Assembly (NCBI GenBank): GCA_002989075.1
Contig: PSQN01000006.1
Span: 992,001-1,056,000, forward strand
Direction of reading: 5' to 3'
Length of the DNA: 64,000 nt
From: Arthonia radiata
Lineage: Eukaryota > Ascomycota > Arthoniomycetes > Arthoniales > Arthoniaceae
Shown piece by piece: positions 1-11,562 of this stretch; within the stretch, counting starts at the first letter, position 1, and each line of letters opens with the position of its first letter. Both the position numbers and the translations under genes were made by a program. The notes beneath the pieces are model-generated. The model was not told the DNA's origin and made no database searches. It saw only the letters and a list, made by a program, of their open reading frames with translations.

Positions 1-1378
1 GGAGGCGGCGTAGGTGGAGCTGGAGAGTAGATCATGTTTGGGTTAGCTTGGTAGTAAGCTGCTACGTCGGCTCGAAGCTGTGCGTCATACTGCGATCCAA
101 GGCTCTGAGACTGCGCAAGATCGTTGTAGTGGAAGTTGATTACGTTGAACACCTCTGGACCATAGCAGTAGGATGTCGACCACCACGGGTTGAGCGACAC
201 AAGACCATCAGGGTCCAAGAATCTGATGGAAGGCACTTGCACATTACCCAGTGTGTACAGCACAGGAGCAGAACCCTCAGGACCTACGGATCCAAGATCG
301 TGAGCATAGGCATAGGCAGGAGCTCGACTGCCCCAGCCACGGTATTCAGCGTCGTTCTCGTTGTTCAGCCCCATGCCCATGGTGAAGTTGTAGATGATAT
401 CGATGTCGTGGCCGGAAGAGAAGTTGAGCTGCGTAGCGGGACCTTGAGCCGTGTTGAACGTAAAGTTGCCGTACTGAGGGAATTGGCTTTCCTCGCCAAA
501 CAGATACTGCTCCTCCAGCCCGATGATCCAGCTGTAGATGGAGCTTGCAGTCGCAGTCACATTGGCGACCTTGGCGACCGGATCAGTGGCGTTCACTGGC
601 TGCCCGCCTGAGTAGATGTCCCAGCTGAGAGTCGCATTACTCTCATAGGAGGCCCACGAGCCATCAACGTGATTGTATAGCGTGACGTCGTGAGTTGTCC
701 CGTCAGTGGCGCGGGTCTCCACGGTCAGGTACGAGAGTGGAATGCTGGTTCTGCAGTAGTCCTGGGGGATCACTGGGGAAAAGAAGCGAGCCGTGAGTTC
801 AATGGGCCCGGCTGTAAAGGTAAAGTTGCTGTATTGGCTGTCATAGCTGACGCCGGTGGGCTTCGCCGTAGTCAAGTTCGGGATGCGCTGAAGAAGACGT
901 GTGAGTACACCGCCAATTCCCTCCGCTGTCGAGATGGGCAGGGTCTTCTCACCGGCAAGCTTTGTGATCCGATGCCCATCCACTCGTACGTGATACCATC
1001 GACTTGGACCATGCCTTCCCAGCCCAATGGATCGCCCGTCCTGCCGCATCGTCAGCAAACCACGGGAGCGAGAAGTGGGCATCTGTTTCACCAAAAGAGC
1101 ACGCTGGCCGAGTTGCTGCCAACACAATCAGTATACTTAGTTTCAAGACAAGCGTGACTGCTCATCGTTGCTCACAGCGTCCCATTGTTAGCGGTGCTGG
1201 ACCAAGCAGACGTGTATGGTGAGCGGACAGCAAGCGGTACAGCTGGCGGTCTTGCCGGACTGTAGAGAGGCAACAAGTTCTGATTGGAGTCGAGAATAGT
1301 ACCGCTATATGGTGAGTTAATAGGATACTGTGCGACCGTCACAACAGTCAGTGCTGCTGCCAGCAGTGATCTGAACAT
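1..1378 (-). CDS. Glutaminase A (GtaA/DUF5127 family), 5' part, cut by window edge
   Basis: Secreted fungal glutaminase A-type protein, expected to hydrolyse glutamine outside the cell. Only the N-terminal part is present, because the frame is still open at position 1. Proposed exons are 1378-1176, 1115-1092 (24 nt), 1040-953 and 887-1, with introns of 60, 51 and 65 bp that start GTGAGC, GTGAAA and GTGAGA and end in CAG. Splicing removes two in-frame TGA codons and gives one continuous frame. The start at 1378 gives a signal peptide (MFRSLLAAALTVVTVA) followed by the family hallmark RPPAVPLAVRSPY. Further on come FWTGDPLGWEGMVQVDG and a region matching the DUF5127 domain (VETRATDGTTHDVTLYNH, then several N-glycosylation sites). 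The family assignment is by recognised motifs. The splice sites are inferred; the first and third introns look stronger than the second. The C-terminal part lies outside the window. Confidence 0.85.
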
Positions 1379-2172
1379 GATGCGGTGAGGTAGCGACGCA
1401 GAGGCGGCGAAACAACCTAACTGCGCTGCTGAGGCTAGACAGTTTACCCAGTGTTTGCTCGACTCAACGTCACGCAGAAAGAAAGCCCTTGGTAGTCAAG
1501 ACAACAAAAGGATCAATGTCGCGAGCTGTGGTGAATAAACAAAGCTGCCAAGGTCGACCGTCTCCACGAGACCATGTCATACACCTCTGGGTACCTTACT
1601 CAACATCATTGGCGTCCGCATGCTTGTCCATGGACAGCGAATGAACGGAACGCTCTCACACCCTACAGGGCGATGGAAGTTGATCTAATGCATGAGTTCA
1701 TGCAAGTCTGCGGAGTTGGTCACTTGGTTCATGCAAGCAGACTGCTCCACCGGGCCTCGCGCTGCTGATTGTCCGATGCTGTCGAGGAACACGTGCCGCT
1801 CATCCTGCTGTACTCTTACAATAAGATATGAAGAAGGTCGCTGCTAGCTTCTCGACTCGACAGATCGGAAGTTATCGGTTGTCTGTCGCGACCAGGAGTT
1901 GTTGCAGGAGGATGCTCTGATCAAGGTCAACTGCGCCAACCCTCTTTCGGCTTAGGTGATCGGAGTACTTTACCGGCCAGATGCCCGATGGCAGCAAGGT
2001 GAACAAGTCAACAAAACACTCGCGTTCGTCGATTATGCCTGAAAGAGAAAATGAGAGGTCGATGCATGCTCATTTGTTTGTTCATTACATTCGTATGCAA
2101 GCTTGGGCTTATTCAAAGGGCCTGTAGCCCTCATGTACATCTATGTCCAACGCCAGTACTGTACACGGGTTG
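1379..2172. other. Intergenic: glutaminase promoter and GT90 3' flank
   Basis: About 800 bp between the start of the glutaminase gene and the end of the GT90 gene, both on the minus strand. It should hold the promoter of the former and the 3' UTR and terminator of the latter. The short frames here have no recognisable product. I see no tRNA, repeat or obvious TATA element. Confidence 0.5.
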
Positions 2173-5100
2173 TTACCCAAAATTCTTGTCCGCTGTCCAT
2201 CCCAGTTCATCACGCCTGTCGTCACTCAGGCGGCCATATTCAAGCCTGTGTTAAATGTTAGCAAAGCGGCCAATCTGCGGGAACGAGCACTTAGCCCACT
2301 CACAGTAATCGAAACAGGTATATCTCCATGTCTTCCTTCCGTAACGCCTTGTCAACCCATTCACGCCCCGCATTAGCAATCTTCTCGGCTTCGCGATCGT
2401 GCGGCGGCATCAGCCATTGTGCAACGCCTGCATCCGTCTCCTGCGACTTCCACCCAGCAAAGTATGCCAACAGGCTCCACACCTCGGTGAGGCGAATGTC
2501 CATCGGAACAAAGTGCAGCCAAGCTGTCACGCGCGGTTCCCACCACTCTCGAGCGAGGCTGGCCTTGAACGGCACGCTCCTGCTCTGTAAGAAAGGCAGA
2601 AAGCGCCCACTGAAGCCTGCGCCATCCAAATCGACAAGATACTTGTATCTCCAGTTCTCCTGAAAGTCGACGGCCTCGGAATACTCCGGATGAAACTCCG
2701 CATGCTGGGCAAGGCAGTCGTAGTTAGCACATCTGTCGATGTTTCGCACAATGTAAATGTCTGTCGACAAATGCTCATGAAGTGTTGATGGCGTCAAATC
2801 TTGAAAGGCGTAGGTCTGTTCTCCATCGCCCGTTGCTGCAGGCCCAGTGGGCAGTAAAACGAAAGACTTCTCATCTTCTGTCGCATTATTGAACGCATGT
2901 AACAATCGCTGACGTGCCATGCCCTTCCAAGCACCGTTGCCCGTGGACTTCCCCTCGCTTGTGCCACCTCGCCAAAAAAGCGTCGGTTGCTTCTGGCTGA
3001 AAGGCGGGTCAGGATACGAGCCATTTGGTGCGTACTGGGTCAGATCCATATAATTCCAGGGAGAAGGATACAAGATGTCGTTGTAACCATATGCCTTCGA
3101 TTGTGAGAAGACCGGCATCAACTCGTTGGTCGCCTTGAACGTCGAAGGGGAGGAATGAAGACCATAATTGTCAGCGAAGTCCGGCTGATGACACGGATCA
3201 GCAGCAGCCTCCCAATTGGAAACAAAGTGAAAATCGCTATGCTCTGCTAGACATGAAGCGCACGCATGACGCAAATTCCAGTGGCGCTCTCGTCTTGCTC
3301 GTGTTGACTTGTGGCACCCGACCACTCCGTACTTGTAGAAAGAGTCGTGAAAACTTCCTTCGTGGTATCGACTGTCCTCGAGAGGCTCACCTGGCATGGG
3401 GATCCATCTGCGGTCGGCTTCAAAGTCACCAGTGTCTCGGGGAGGGAGTTGGTTGTAATTGCGCCCGATTGCGAGCCTCTCTTGCACTTCTCCCCATTTC
3501 ATGGCGCTTCTTGGCTCATCGTTGAGATTGAACGCAATGTCCATATCGGGTAGCCACTTGACGAAAGACGAAGTCATGTTGATCATCCCTTCAAGCATCC
3601 AGCGGTGTGATTCTGGAGGATGGCCAAAAAGCTGTGCGTGGCCCTTGCGGACAACGATGCCACCGATATTGTTCCATGGGTTCGCAATTGATTCCCAGGC
3701 GCGTAGGCGAATATCGCCTGGCGACAGAGACCAGAAAGGTATGAGATCAGCCTGCATATTGTCAAAGTCGTCGATGACTAAGGACTCCCGATCTGTGGCG
3801 TACTTGTACCAGCGTTCAAAACGTGGCGGAGGATCTCGACCATATCGACGCCGGTATTCCTTGGCAGCTTGGTTGATTGTCTTGCTAGTTGCTGCTTTTG
3901 TCATATACGAGGTATGTTTTTCCTCTGCATGAGCGATCAAAGACTGGATCGGGTGAGTTCCGTGATGAGTGGGGTCGCTGCGGGACCACACGAAGATTTG
4001 AGCCACGAACAAGACGATCAAACCGCAGAGCAACCTTCTTGAGACCGAGGTGAAACGTCGAGATCTGAGTATGGACTGACTGTTCTGTGCTGCCTCGATG
4101 TAAAGCAGTAGCAACAGGCCGAGGTTGGCTATGCACAGGGAGAGGATAATCTTGTTGCTAGAAACCGGAAGAAACGTGGCTTTCGAAGACCTTGCTATGG
4201 CGAACGAGGCCCCGTTCAATGCGGTGAAACAGGCGATAAAGGCGGAAGTTTCGAAGCCAATTCGGCGGTTCTCACAAAGGTCAGCAGGGAGCTTCCAGGA
4301 TGCCCAGGAAGGCCAACATACGACTTGCAGACCACTCAAACACGTCAGTGCGAAGACTACACCTATCTTCAATGCGCTGAAGAAGAAGTATCCTGGCGTT
4401 CGCGTATACCAGTAGCGATGTATTGGCAACCAAGGGTACAGGACCAGAGCGGTGAGCGCCATGACTGAGTATGCGACCTATGACCTGCATCAGCTGTGGC
4501 CCTTCCGGTATATTCTGATATGTTTCCTATCATACCAGTGCTGCCCAGCCCGGGTCTGCGAGTCGAAGTACTGGAGCTGTGCTAATGTTTTCGCTGCCGC
4601 GGGTGACGATACGGTCAATTAAGATTATTAGAAAGACGTCGACAAGCGTACCAAGGAACTGAAGTGTGGGTATCGAGTAGGGCAAAATCGAAGCGCGATT
4701 GCAAATGTAGTTTGAACGCAGGTATGGAAAGTTTCCAACTGCCATGTGGGTTCCGAAAGAAAGAAGCACGGCTGCCACCAACTTGCGAGGAAGCTCTTGG
4801 TCGTTTCGGCGGGTGTTTGACGGTTTCGCGGACCCGCTGGCTGCTGAAAAGATATCATGCTTGCTGAGAAGATGCGAAAATGCAATGACGAGAAAGGGAA
4901 TCGTAGGCTAGGTTCGTCAGCAGATGAGCTTCTCGCAGTCTTGTCAAGTCACTGTTTCTTACAGCCATATTCAATGTCGCGCATTGAGTCCGTGTCATAA
5001 CCCATCGAGCCATCTCGAGCCTGCCACACACCGCAACGACGAATAGAGCAAGGAGTGCCCATGCTTGCCGGCGCTGCAACAGATATCGCCTGAAGCCCAC

Positions 5101-5459
5101 GCCGACATACTGGTGGTCGGAGATGGAGGCTTTGCGCAAAGGGGAATCAAAGTCGATGGTCTTGAGGTCGTTCAGCGGGATATAAGAGGCGGTCGGAGGA
5201 GTAGGCGGGGAGGTAAATCGCGCTGAGAGGTTGCTGGCGAGTATCAAGGTGAAGCCGGTGACGGCGAGGGTGATACAGGCGAAGTGGAAAGGGATGTTGA
5301 AGGCGAATTCAGTCCTGTAGACGACTGATAGGTGTGCTGTGCCCGATATCAGACCGCTAGAGGAGCATTAGCCCGTGCAGCGCAAATTGCGAGCCGTTGA
5401 AGGCAATCGCGAATTGGGGGGGGTACTTGCCTCAGCCAAAGGTAGGCGGCCAAGTCCAT
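2173..5459 (-). CDS. GT90 (CAP10-like) glycosyltransferase, multi-pass N-terminus, 5 exons
   Basis: Large membrane glycosyltransferase of family GT90. Related fungal proteins (CAP10/CXT-type) transfer xylose or similar sugars onto cell-surface glycans in the Golgi; the substrate here is unknown. Proposed exons are 5459-5431, 5356-4963, 4907-4536, 4477-2304 and 2245-2173, with introns of 74, 55, 58 and 58 bp. The joined frame gives 1013 aa. Exon 1 (MDLAAYLWL) joins through a GC-AG intron. Residues about 1-390 hold several hydrophobic segments. The catalytic domain (about 500-1000) has FNLNDEPRSAMKWGE, SPWNYMDL, FWRGGTSEGKSTG and YKYLVDLDGAGFSGRF. The last exon adds LEYGRLSDDRRDELGW, replacing a premature TGA at 2300. 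An intron with branch point GCTAAC supports this. It is divergent from the Kre33 gene with a shared 460 bp promoter. An in-frame TGA lies just upstream of the start, but a further upstream exon is not excluded. Confidence 0.85.
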
Positions 5460-5919
5460 GAAACGGACAGAGAGGGAAAGCGCGCCGACTCATCTACGTC
5501 GGCCACTGTATCATGGTGAAGTCGGGGGGTGGAATCCACGGCGCTCTCACGCGTTCAGATTGTCGTGTTGGCCTTTCCTCGACGGCCTCGTCTTCCGCTC
5601 CGCAGCTACAGATCCGGGGGGTGATTGATAGGGCTGCTAGCGCCCCGCCACCCCCGAACTGGCGCCCATTGAGCCTCATCCTTCGGGGCCGATTACAAGC
5701 TTGGACTCGACTGCACATTTTCTCGAATTCCAGACAACCACCACCAACTGTCGTCGCAACTTACATCTGCCAATATCACGCGAAAGCCTGCGCACTTGCA
5801 ACATCTTCATTGCGCAGCCCCCTGATATTCCGTCTTGCACAACTGTCGCACCCTTCTCAAGCCAGAGACGCTTGCACTCGAACACACCTTATGTCGTGCG
5901 AGTGTTAGATCACATCGCC
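5460..5919. promoter_or_regulatory. Shared divergent promoter region of the GT90 and Kre33 genes
   Basis: 460 bp lie between the two divergent start codons. The segment is GC-rich with C/G homopolymer runs. A 75-codon minus frame and a plus-strand extension of the Kre33 frame cross it, but neither resembles protein sequence. No TATA box stands out. The assignment rests on gene orientation only. Confidence 0.45.
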
Positions 5920-8900
5920 ATGGTGAAGAAAGCGATCGATGCGCGAATACCTGCGCTCATCCGCAATGGATGCCAAGAGAAGAAGAGAAGCCTCTTCGTA
6001 GTAGTCGGCGACCGACAGAAAGATGTTATCGTAAACCTCTATCACATCCTCCTCAACGTTGACATGAAGCTGAACAAAAATGTCCTGTGGGCGTACAAGA
6101 AGAAGCTCCTCGGCTTCACGAGTCATCGTAAGAAGCGAGAGAAGAAGATCAAAAAAGAGATCAAGCGTGGCATACGTGATGCAGACACAGACGACCCATT
6201 CGAGCTCTTCGTTTCCACACAGAACATTCGCTACACATACTACAAGGAGACCGACAAGATCTTGGGTAACACCTTTGGCATGTGCATATTGCAAGACTTT
6301 GAAGGTATAACCCCAAATTTACTTGCACGGACTATCGAGACCGTGGAGGGTGGTGGTCTGGTATTGTTGCTACTGCAAGGCATGCAAAGTCTCAAGCAGC
6401 TCTACACATTGTCTATGGATATTCACTCGAGATATAGAACGGAAGCACATGCTGATGTCACTGCCCGTTTCAATGAGCGCTTCATTCTTTCTCTCGGCAG
6501 CTGTGAATCATGTCTAGTCGTAGATGATGAGCTGAACGTGCTGCCAGTCTCTGGCGGGAAGAATGTCAAGCAGTTGCCTCCCCCGAACTCTGATGAAGAG
6601 TCGCCGTCACATGCGAAGCTAGAAGAGATTAAAACGAATCTTGCCGACACCAAACCCGTCGGTCCTCTGGTGAAGCTGGCGAAGACTGTAGATCAGGCGC
6701 AGGCGCTACTGACGTTCCTGGACGCCATCACGGAGAAGACACTACAGAGCACAGTAGCACTCACCGCAGCGAGAGGTCGAGGTAAATCTGCTGCTCTAGG
6801 CGTCGCGATAGCAGCAGCTGTAGCACACGGCTATAGCAACATCTTCATCACCTCGCCGAGCCCAGAGAACCTAAAGACGCTGTTCGAGTTCGTCTTTAAA
6901 GGCTTCGACGCCCTCGAGTATCAAGATCATTTGGACTACTCGATCATTCAGTCTACCAACCCAGATTTCAACAAAGCCATCGTCAGGGTCAACATCCATC
7001 GTCAGCATCGTCAGACTATACAGTACATTCAACCTCAAGACGCCCACGTTCTCGGCCAAGCAGAGCTAGTCGTCATTGATGAAGCTGCTGCCATCCCACT
7101 CCCACTCGTCAAGAAGCTTATGGGGCCGTACTTGGTCTTCATGGCCTCCACAATCAACGGCTACGAAGGCACCGGCCGTTCGTTGTCGCTCAAACTCATC
7201 AGCCAGCTCCGCGAGCAGTCAAGGTCAGGCCTCAAAGCCAACGGAGACGCTACCTCCTCGGATACGCCTTCGACGAATCGTAAGCTCAAAGAGATCACCC
7301 TCTCTGAACCTATCCGCTACGCTCCCGGTGACCCCGTCGAGAAGTGGCTTAATCGCGTTCTCTGTCTCGACGCCACCCTCCCACAACGCTCCACTCTAGC
7401 CACTCATGGCACGCCTGCCCCAGACTCCTGCCAACTCCTCGCCGTAAATCGAGATACTCTGTTCTCTTTCCATCCCGTCTCCGAGCGATTCCTCAACTCC
7501 ATGCTCTCGCTCTACGTTGCCAGCCACTACAAGAACTCGCCCAACGACCTCCAGCTCATGTCCGACGCCCCAGCGCACCACCTCTACGTTCTCGTCCCAC
7601 CCATCGCGGAAGACTCCTCAGCTCTACCCGAACCTCTCGTCGTCATTCAAGTCGCCCTCGAAGGTGAGATCAGCAAAGAGTCAGTCCAGCACTCTCTGTC
7701 CCGAGGCCAACGACCCGGTGGCGATCTCATTCCCTGGCTCGTCTCTCAACAATTTCAAGATGACGAGTTTGCGTCTCTCTCGGGGGCTCGCGTCGTTCGT
7801 ATCGCCACAAACCCCGAATACACAAAGATGGGCTACGGCGCCCGCGCCTTGGAACTCCTCACCGACTTCTACGCTGGCAAGCTGCACTCACTCTCCGAAG
7901 AGGACCTTCCCGATGCGCCGCAAGAGATGGTCCGCGTCACAGATGAAGAGCTCGAAGCCAGTACGCTCCACACCGACAACGTCAAAATCCGCGACATCCA
8001 CAGCATGCCCCCTTTATTCTCGCGGTTAACAGAAATCCGACCGCCCGCCGCCCTCGACTATATTGGCGTCTCGTATGGTCTAACCAAAGAACTCCACAAA
8101 TTCTGGCGCAAAGCAAAGTTCGTCCCGCTGTACCTGCGCCAAACACCCAACGAACTAACAGGCGAGCACACATGCGTCATGCTGCGCACGCTCTCCACCG
8201 CCGACGACACCGCCTCAAACGACGACAACGACTGGCTCAAAGCCTTCGCCCTCGACTTCCACGCCCGCTTCCTCTCTCTACTATCCTACGCCTTCCGGTC
8301 CTTCCCCGCGCCCCTAGCCCTCGAACTCGACCTCTCCGCCACAGCCCCGTTTCGCACAAAACCACTGTCCACCGACACCACCATCCAAGCAAACGGCGCC
8401 CGCCCCCCTCCCAACCCCCTAACCAAACAAGAACTAGACCGCCACTTCACCCCCCACGACCTCCGCCGCCTCGACTCCTACGCCAACAACCTCGTCGACC
8501 ACCACCTGATCACGGACCTCGTCCCTGCGCTCGCTTCCCTCTACTTCCGCGGCCCCTTGCGGGACCAGATCCAACTGAACAGCTTCACGCAGCAGGCCAT
8601 ACTCCTGGCGATCGGCTGCCAGCGCAGGGACATCGACAGCCTAGCGAAAGAACTGGGGCACGGCGTGGGCACGCTGTTACCGCTGTTCAACGCGCTCGTC
8701 CGGAAGATGGCGACGTACCTGCGCTCTGTGGTGCGTGGGGAGGTGAGTAAGGTGTTGCCTGCGGCGACGGCGGGTGGAGAGCGGGAGGCGGTGGTGAGGG
8801 GGGATGAGGACGGGGATGGGGAGGCAGTGGGGCAGATGAGGCCGCTGGAGCAGAGTTTGGAGGAGGAGTTGAAGGAGGGGGGCTTGGACTGGCGGGAGGC

Positions 8901-9060
8901 AGAATGGAAGGTGCTGCAGGGAAAGGCGGAGGAGGCGACGTTTAGTGTGAAGCGTGTGGATGGGGAGAAGAAGAAGCGGAAGGCGGGGGAGGCGTATGGG
9001 GAGGCTGTTAAGGAGGCTGCGAAGGAGCCGGGGAAGAAGAAGAAGGGTAAGCAGAGGTAG
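5920..9060 (+). CDS. KRE33: RNA cytidine acetyltransferase (Kre33/NAT10), 1046 aa
   Basis: Nucleolar enzyme that uses ATP and acetyl-CoA to form N4-acetylcytidine in 18S rRNA and in some tRNAs, and is needed for small-subunit assembly. The frame is open from 5701, but the family N-terminus begins at the ATG at 5920 (MVKKAIDARIPALIRNG, context gccATGG), so that start is chosen. Domains in order: TmcA-type N-terminal domain with LWAYKKKLLGFTSHRKKR; RecA-like helicase with Walker A RGRGKS (residues 285-290) and Walker B DEAAAIP (from 387); GNAT acetyltransferase with RIATNPEYTKMGYG (about 627-642); C-terminal RNA-binding region; and a lysine-rich tail (KKKRKAG, PGKKKKGK) that probably acts as a nuclear/nucleolar signal. 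The gene is a single exon and its length is normal for the family. No lesion seen. Confidence 0.97.
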   Translation: MVKKAIDARIPALIRNGCQEKKRSLFVVVGDRQKDVIVNLYHILLNVDMKLNKNVLWAYKKKLLGFTSHRKKREKKIKKEIKRGIRDADTDDPFELFVSTQNIRYTYYKETDKILGNTFGMCILQDFEGITPNLLARTIETVEGGGLVLLLLQGMQSLKQLYTLSMDIHSRYRTEAHADVTARFNERFILSLGSCESCLVVDDELNVLPVSGGKNVKQLPPPNSDEESPSHAKLEEIKTNLADTKPVGPLVKLAKTVDQAQALLTFLDAITEKTLQSTVALTAARGRGKSAALGVAIAAAVAHGYSNIFITSPSPENLKTLFEFVFKGFDALEYQDHLDYSIIQSTNPDFNKAIVRVNIHRQHRQTIQYIQPQDAHVLGQAELVVIDEAAAIPLPLVKKLMGPYLVFMASTINGYEGTGRSLSLKLISQLREQSRSGLKANGDATSSDTPSTNRKLKEITLSEPIRYAPGDPVEKWLNRVLCLDATLPQRSTLATHGTPAPDSCQLLAVNRDTLFSFHPVSERFLNSMLSLYVASHYKNSPNDLQLMSDAPAHHLYVLVPPIAEDSSALPEPLVVIQVALEGEISKESVQHSLSRGQRPGGDLIPWLVSQQFQDDEFASLSGARVVRIATNPEYTKMGYGARALELLTDFYAGKLHSLSEEDLPDAPQEMVRVTDEELEASTLHTDNVKIRDIHSMPPLFSRLTEIRPPAALDYIGVSYGLTKELHKFWRKAKFVPLYLRQTPNELTGEHTCVMLRTLSTADDTASNDDNDWLKAFALDFHARFLSLLSYAFRSFPAPLALELDLSATAPFRTKPLSTDTTIQANGARPPPNPLTKQELDRHFTPHDLRRLDSYANNLVDHHLITDLVPALASLYFRGPLRDQIQLNSFTQQAILLAIGCQRRDIDSLAKELGHGVGTLLPLFNALVRKMATYLRSVVRGEVSKVLPAATAGGEREAVVRGDEDGDGEAVGQMRPLEQSLEEELKEGGLDWREAEWKVLQGKAEEATFSVKRVDGEKKKRKAGEAYGEAVKEAAKEPGKKKKGKQR

Positions 9061-9209
9061 AGTATGCGGGTGTCATTGTTGGACGCCTGATGTACACATT
9101 CGATCTGCGCTCTGAACCGGTATCTGCATACATTACGCCATGAACGCCTCCTTCTTCACTACCTTCATACACCTATCTCACTCGTTCCCTTTCACCACGT
9201 TCCTTTCAA

Positions 9210-10707
9210 TCACTTCCCCCTCGCACCCAGCCCCGCCACCCCCGCCCCAATAACACTCGGCAGCTCCTCCCCGCCCATATTCGCCAACAGCGCCACCGCC
9301 CACCCAATCACACCCACCAACCCGACCGTCGTCCCTCCCAACAGCCAAAACGGCATACTCACATCCTTCTTCTGGCACGCCGGCCCCGCCCACTGCGTCG
9401 TCTTATTCCGGTTCTTATCATCCACGCGGCTCGTGATCCCGCAGACACAGGCGTAGCACCGCGTCTTGGTACTCACGCCCGACCCGGGACGGCTTGAATC
9501 CTGCCGAAGCTCCAGGGACGACGGGTGAGAGAGATCGTACTTCTGCTCGCAGCTGCCGTGGCCGGAGCAGTGGTGCGTTACTTTGTTGCATTCGGCGGCG
9601 GACGTGTAGCATTGGGGTAGTATACCCTTTGGCGGGGACGTATTGATGGGAGCAGCGGATGAGGAGGACGAGCTAGAAGCAGGACGGTCCTTTGAAGGTC
9701 GTTTGGGCCGGTCGGGCTCGTCGTCATCTTGGATTGCAGGACGCGTGGGCTCGGCGATGTGGCTTTCGGTGTCGTCGCTGTCGAAGACCGCTTCGATGTC
9801 CTCGAGGATGCCTTTGAGGCCGCTGGCGTGCGAAGACGAGGGCTCGGCGGCTTGGTTGTTAGAGGGTTCGGGGTCGGAGGGGGCGGGCGCTTGGCGCGCG
9901 AGGTTTGAGGCGCCCCAGGGTGAGGGGGCGGGGGCGCGTTTGAAGAGGGACGTGGAGGGTTGGGGAGGGAGAAAGACGGTGATGAGGTCGATGGAGGAGG
10001 TGGCGGCCTGATGATGGAGGTTGGAAAGGATGGTGTGGATGTTCGAGGGCGTGATGGTGTTGGTGTGAGACTGTGATGGTGTTAGTGTTTGGGAGGTGGT
10101 GGAGGGAGGGGGGGCCGTACGTCATCTAGGTTTGCGTGAAGATATGTGTGGCAGCCGGCTGTTCTGGATTGATCGTTCTTGAGATCTGCAGGGATCTCGA
10201 AGTCGGGGCCATGACATGTTTGTTCGTAGCTTGATAGCCGGGATTGGTGATGTGATTGTCGAGAGAAGTCCGCAAGGAGCTCGAGGGTGTTGCTTGTGGA
10301 CGGCGGATTGTCTATTCGGAATGAATCTCCACTGTGCTTGCTTGCGAGCACTGCGTGGTCGTTAGCATGATCCTGCCAATTCGCCCTGATAGCACCGTAC
10401 CGTCCGGCTCCTCCACGCCTTCAACGAAGAACAAGACCTTTCGTCGCTCTCGTGCCGTCTCAGCAGGCGCGCCGAATGTGTTGAGGAGATCGATTGCATC
10501 TTCATCGCCGTCACCGATCGAGTGATAGCCGGACAGTCCTAATCTTTGTGCCAGGGCTAGCCGGGCTACTGAGGGCGATACAAGGTGGTCTGATGAAGGC
10601 TGGTCGTCTGAGGATGGTGGGAGTGAAACACAGCCATGTCGGGCAGCAGCCGGCAAAGCAAGCAGCAACGATAGCAATGCGCCGCTCAGCGCTTGTCGTG
10701 GTTTCAT
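9210..10707 (-). CDS. Vps3844-type (DUF3844) single-pass membrane protein, 465 aa, 3 exons
   Basis: Fungal protein of the Vps3844/DUF3844 family, linked to vacuolar sorting. Exons are 10707-10401, 10350-10121 and 10070-9210, with two 50 bp introns that have branch points GCTAAC and ACTAAC and end in CAG. The joined frame is 465 aa. Residues 1-21 form a signal peptide (ALLSLLLALPAAA). The middle, about residues 200-330, is low-complexity and rich in Ser, Pro and Asp. The C-terminal 130 residues are the family domain: an EGF-like cysteine module (HHCSGHGSCEQKY, CYACVCG), WAGPACQKKDVS, a transmembrane segment (FWLLGGTTVGLVGVIGWAVA) and the signature EELPSVIGAGVAG. The expected topology is a lumenal N-terminus with a short cytosolic tail. 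The family assignment is strong; the biochemical role is not known from sequence. Confidence 0.9.
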
Positions 10708-11562
10708 CGTGCGGTTTGTATGTTGCGCATTTGATAGTCCAGGTGTCGTATGCGGTTCGGGTGGTCTGAAGACATGAATGGAGTTCACAGGAAAGATTGT
10801 GGCACACATGAGATGCCAAGACTCGATCACATTTGATCATGCCGCCTCATACTTTGTGCATCCAAGGCATCGTCTTCTTTCCTCCTTGTTGCAATTCTAT
10901 CATCTCGCGACGACCGCTTGACGACCTGTACAGGTCTGCATATAGGCAAGGAGCTTGTTCAACCCAATTTCAAAACACTACCTTCACTAACACTACGCCT
11001 CATGTGTCGAGGCATAGCTGTCGAGGTGAAGGTATGTGCACGCAAGCGTCGAAGTAAAGACGGGGCTTGAAGTGCATACCGGATAAGTGTTGCTGATGCC
11101 AGACCTCGACTCTAGCACCTGTATATGTATGCATCGACTTGACAATATGAGTTGACTGGTTGGTTGCGGCAGACGTATGGGTTCCAATTTGACTTCAAGA
11201 TGCGCGTGGTCTATCGTTATATGGATGCAACTTCTTCTATCTCGAAATAACGTTGGGTGTCTAATCGCTCCAAAAGACAAGTGAACCAGGCCGTATCGTG
11301 GTTGAGTGCTCGAACGCATAGTTGATGGTTGTGGTTCAAAAGTGTACGTGTATATCAGGGAAGACATCCGCTAACCTTTTGGAATATACTTCCAAGCCAC
11401 TTTCCAAACAAGTTTGCTTTACGAGTGCTCCAAACCCAGCCTTCACTTCTCCTACCTGGGGTCAACCGTGCCCATAGGTCCTCTTCTACCATCCACAGGC
11501 TCTGGAGGTATCCGTCCGCCGCCCACCATGCACCGAACCCATCCCAGGAGTCACGAAACGTA
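10708..11562. other. Intergenic, no gene seen
   Basis: About 850 bp between the start of the Vps3844 gene and the end of the 177 aa gene. It should contain the Vps3844 promoter and the neighbour's 3' UTR. Frames in it are short and unrelated to any family I recognise. No tRNA, no repeat. Confidence 0.45.

Noticed and set aside
5494-5718. Minus-strand frame of 74 codons in the GT90/Kre33 promoter, considered as a first exon of the GT90 gene
   Set aside because: Its frame does not join to the MDLAAYLWL exon through any donor that avoids a stop, and its composition is not protein-like. Left as possible 5' UTR.
5701-5919. N-terminal extension of the Kre33 frame
   Set aside because: The conserved family N-terminus starts at 5920 in a good initiation context; the upstream part has no similarity to the family.
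7076-8750. Long plus and minus frames overlapping the Kre33 gene
   Set aside because: Shadows of a GC-rich coding region in other frames; Arg/Pro/His-rich without domains.
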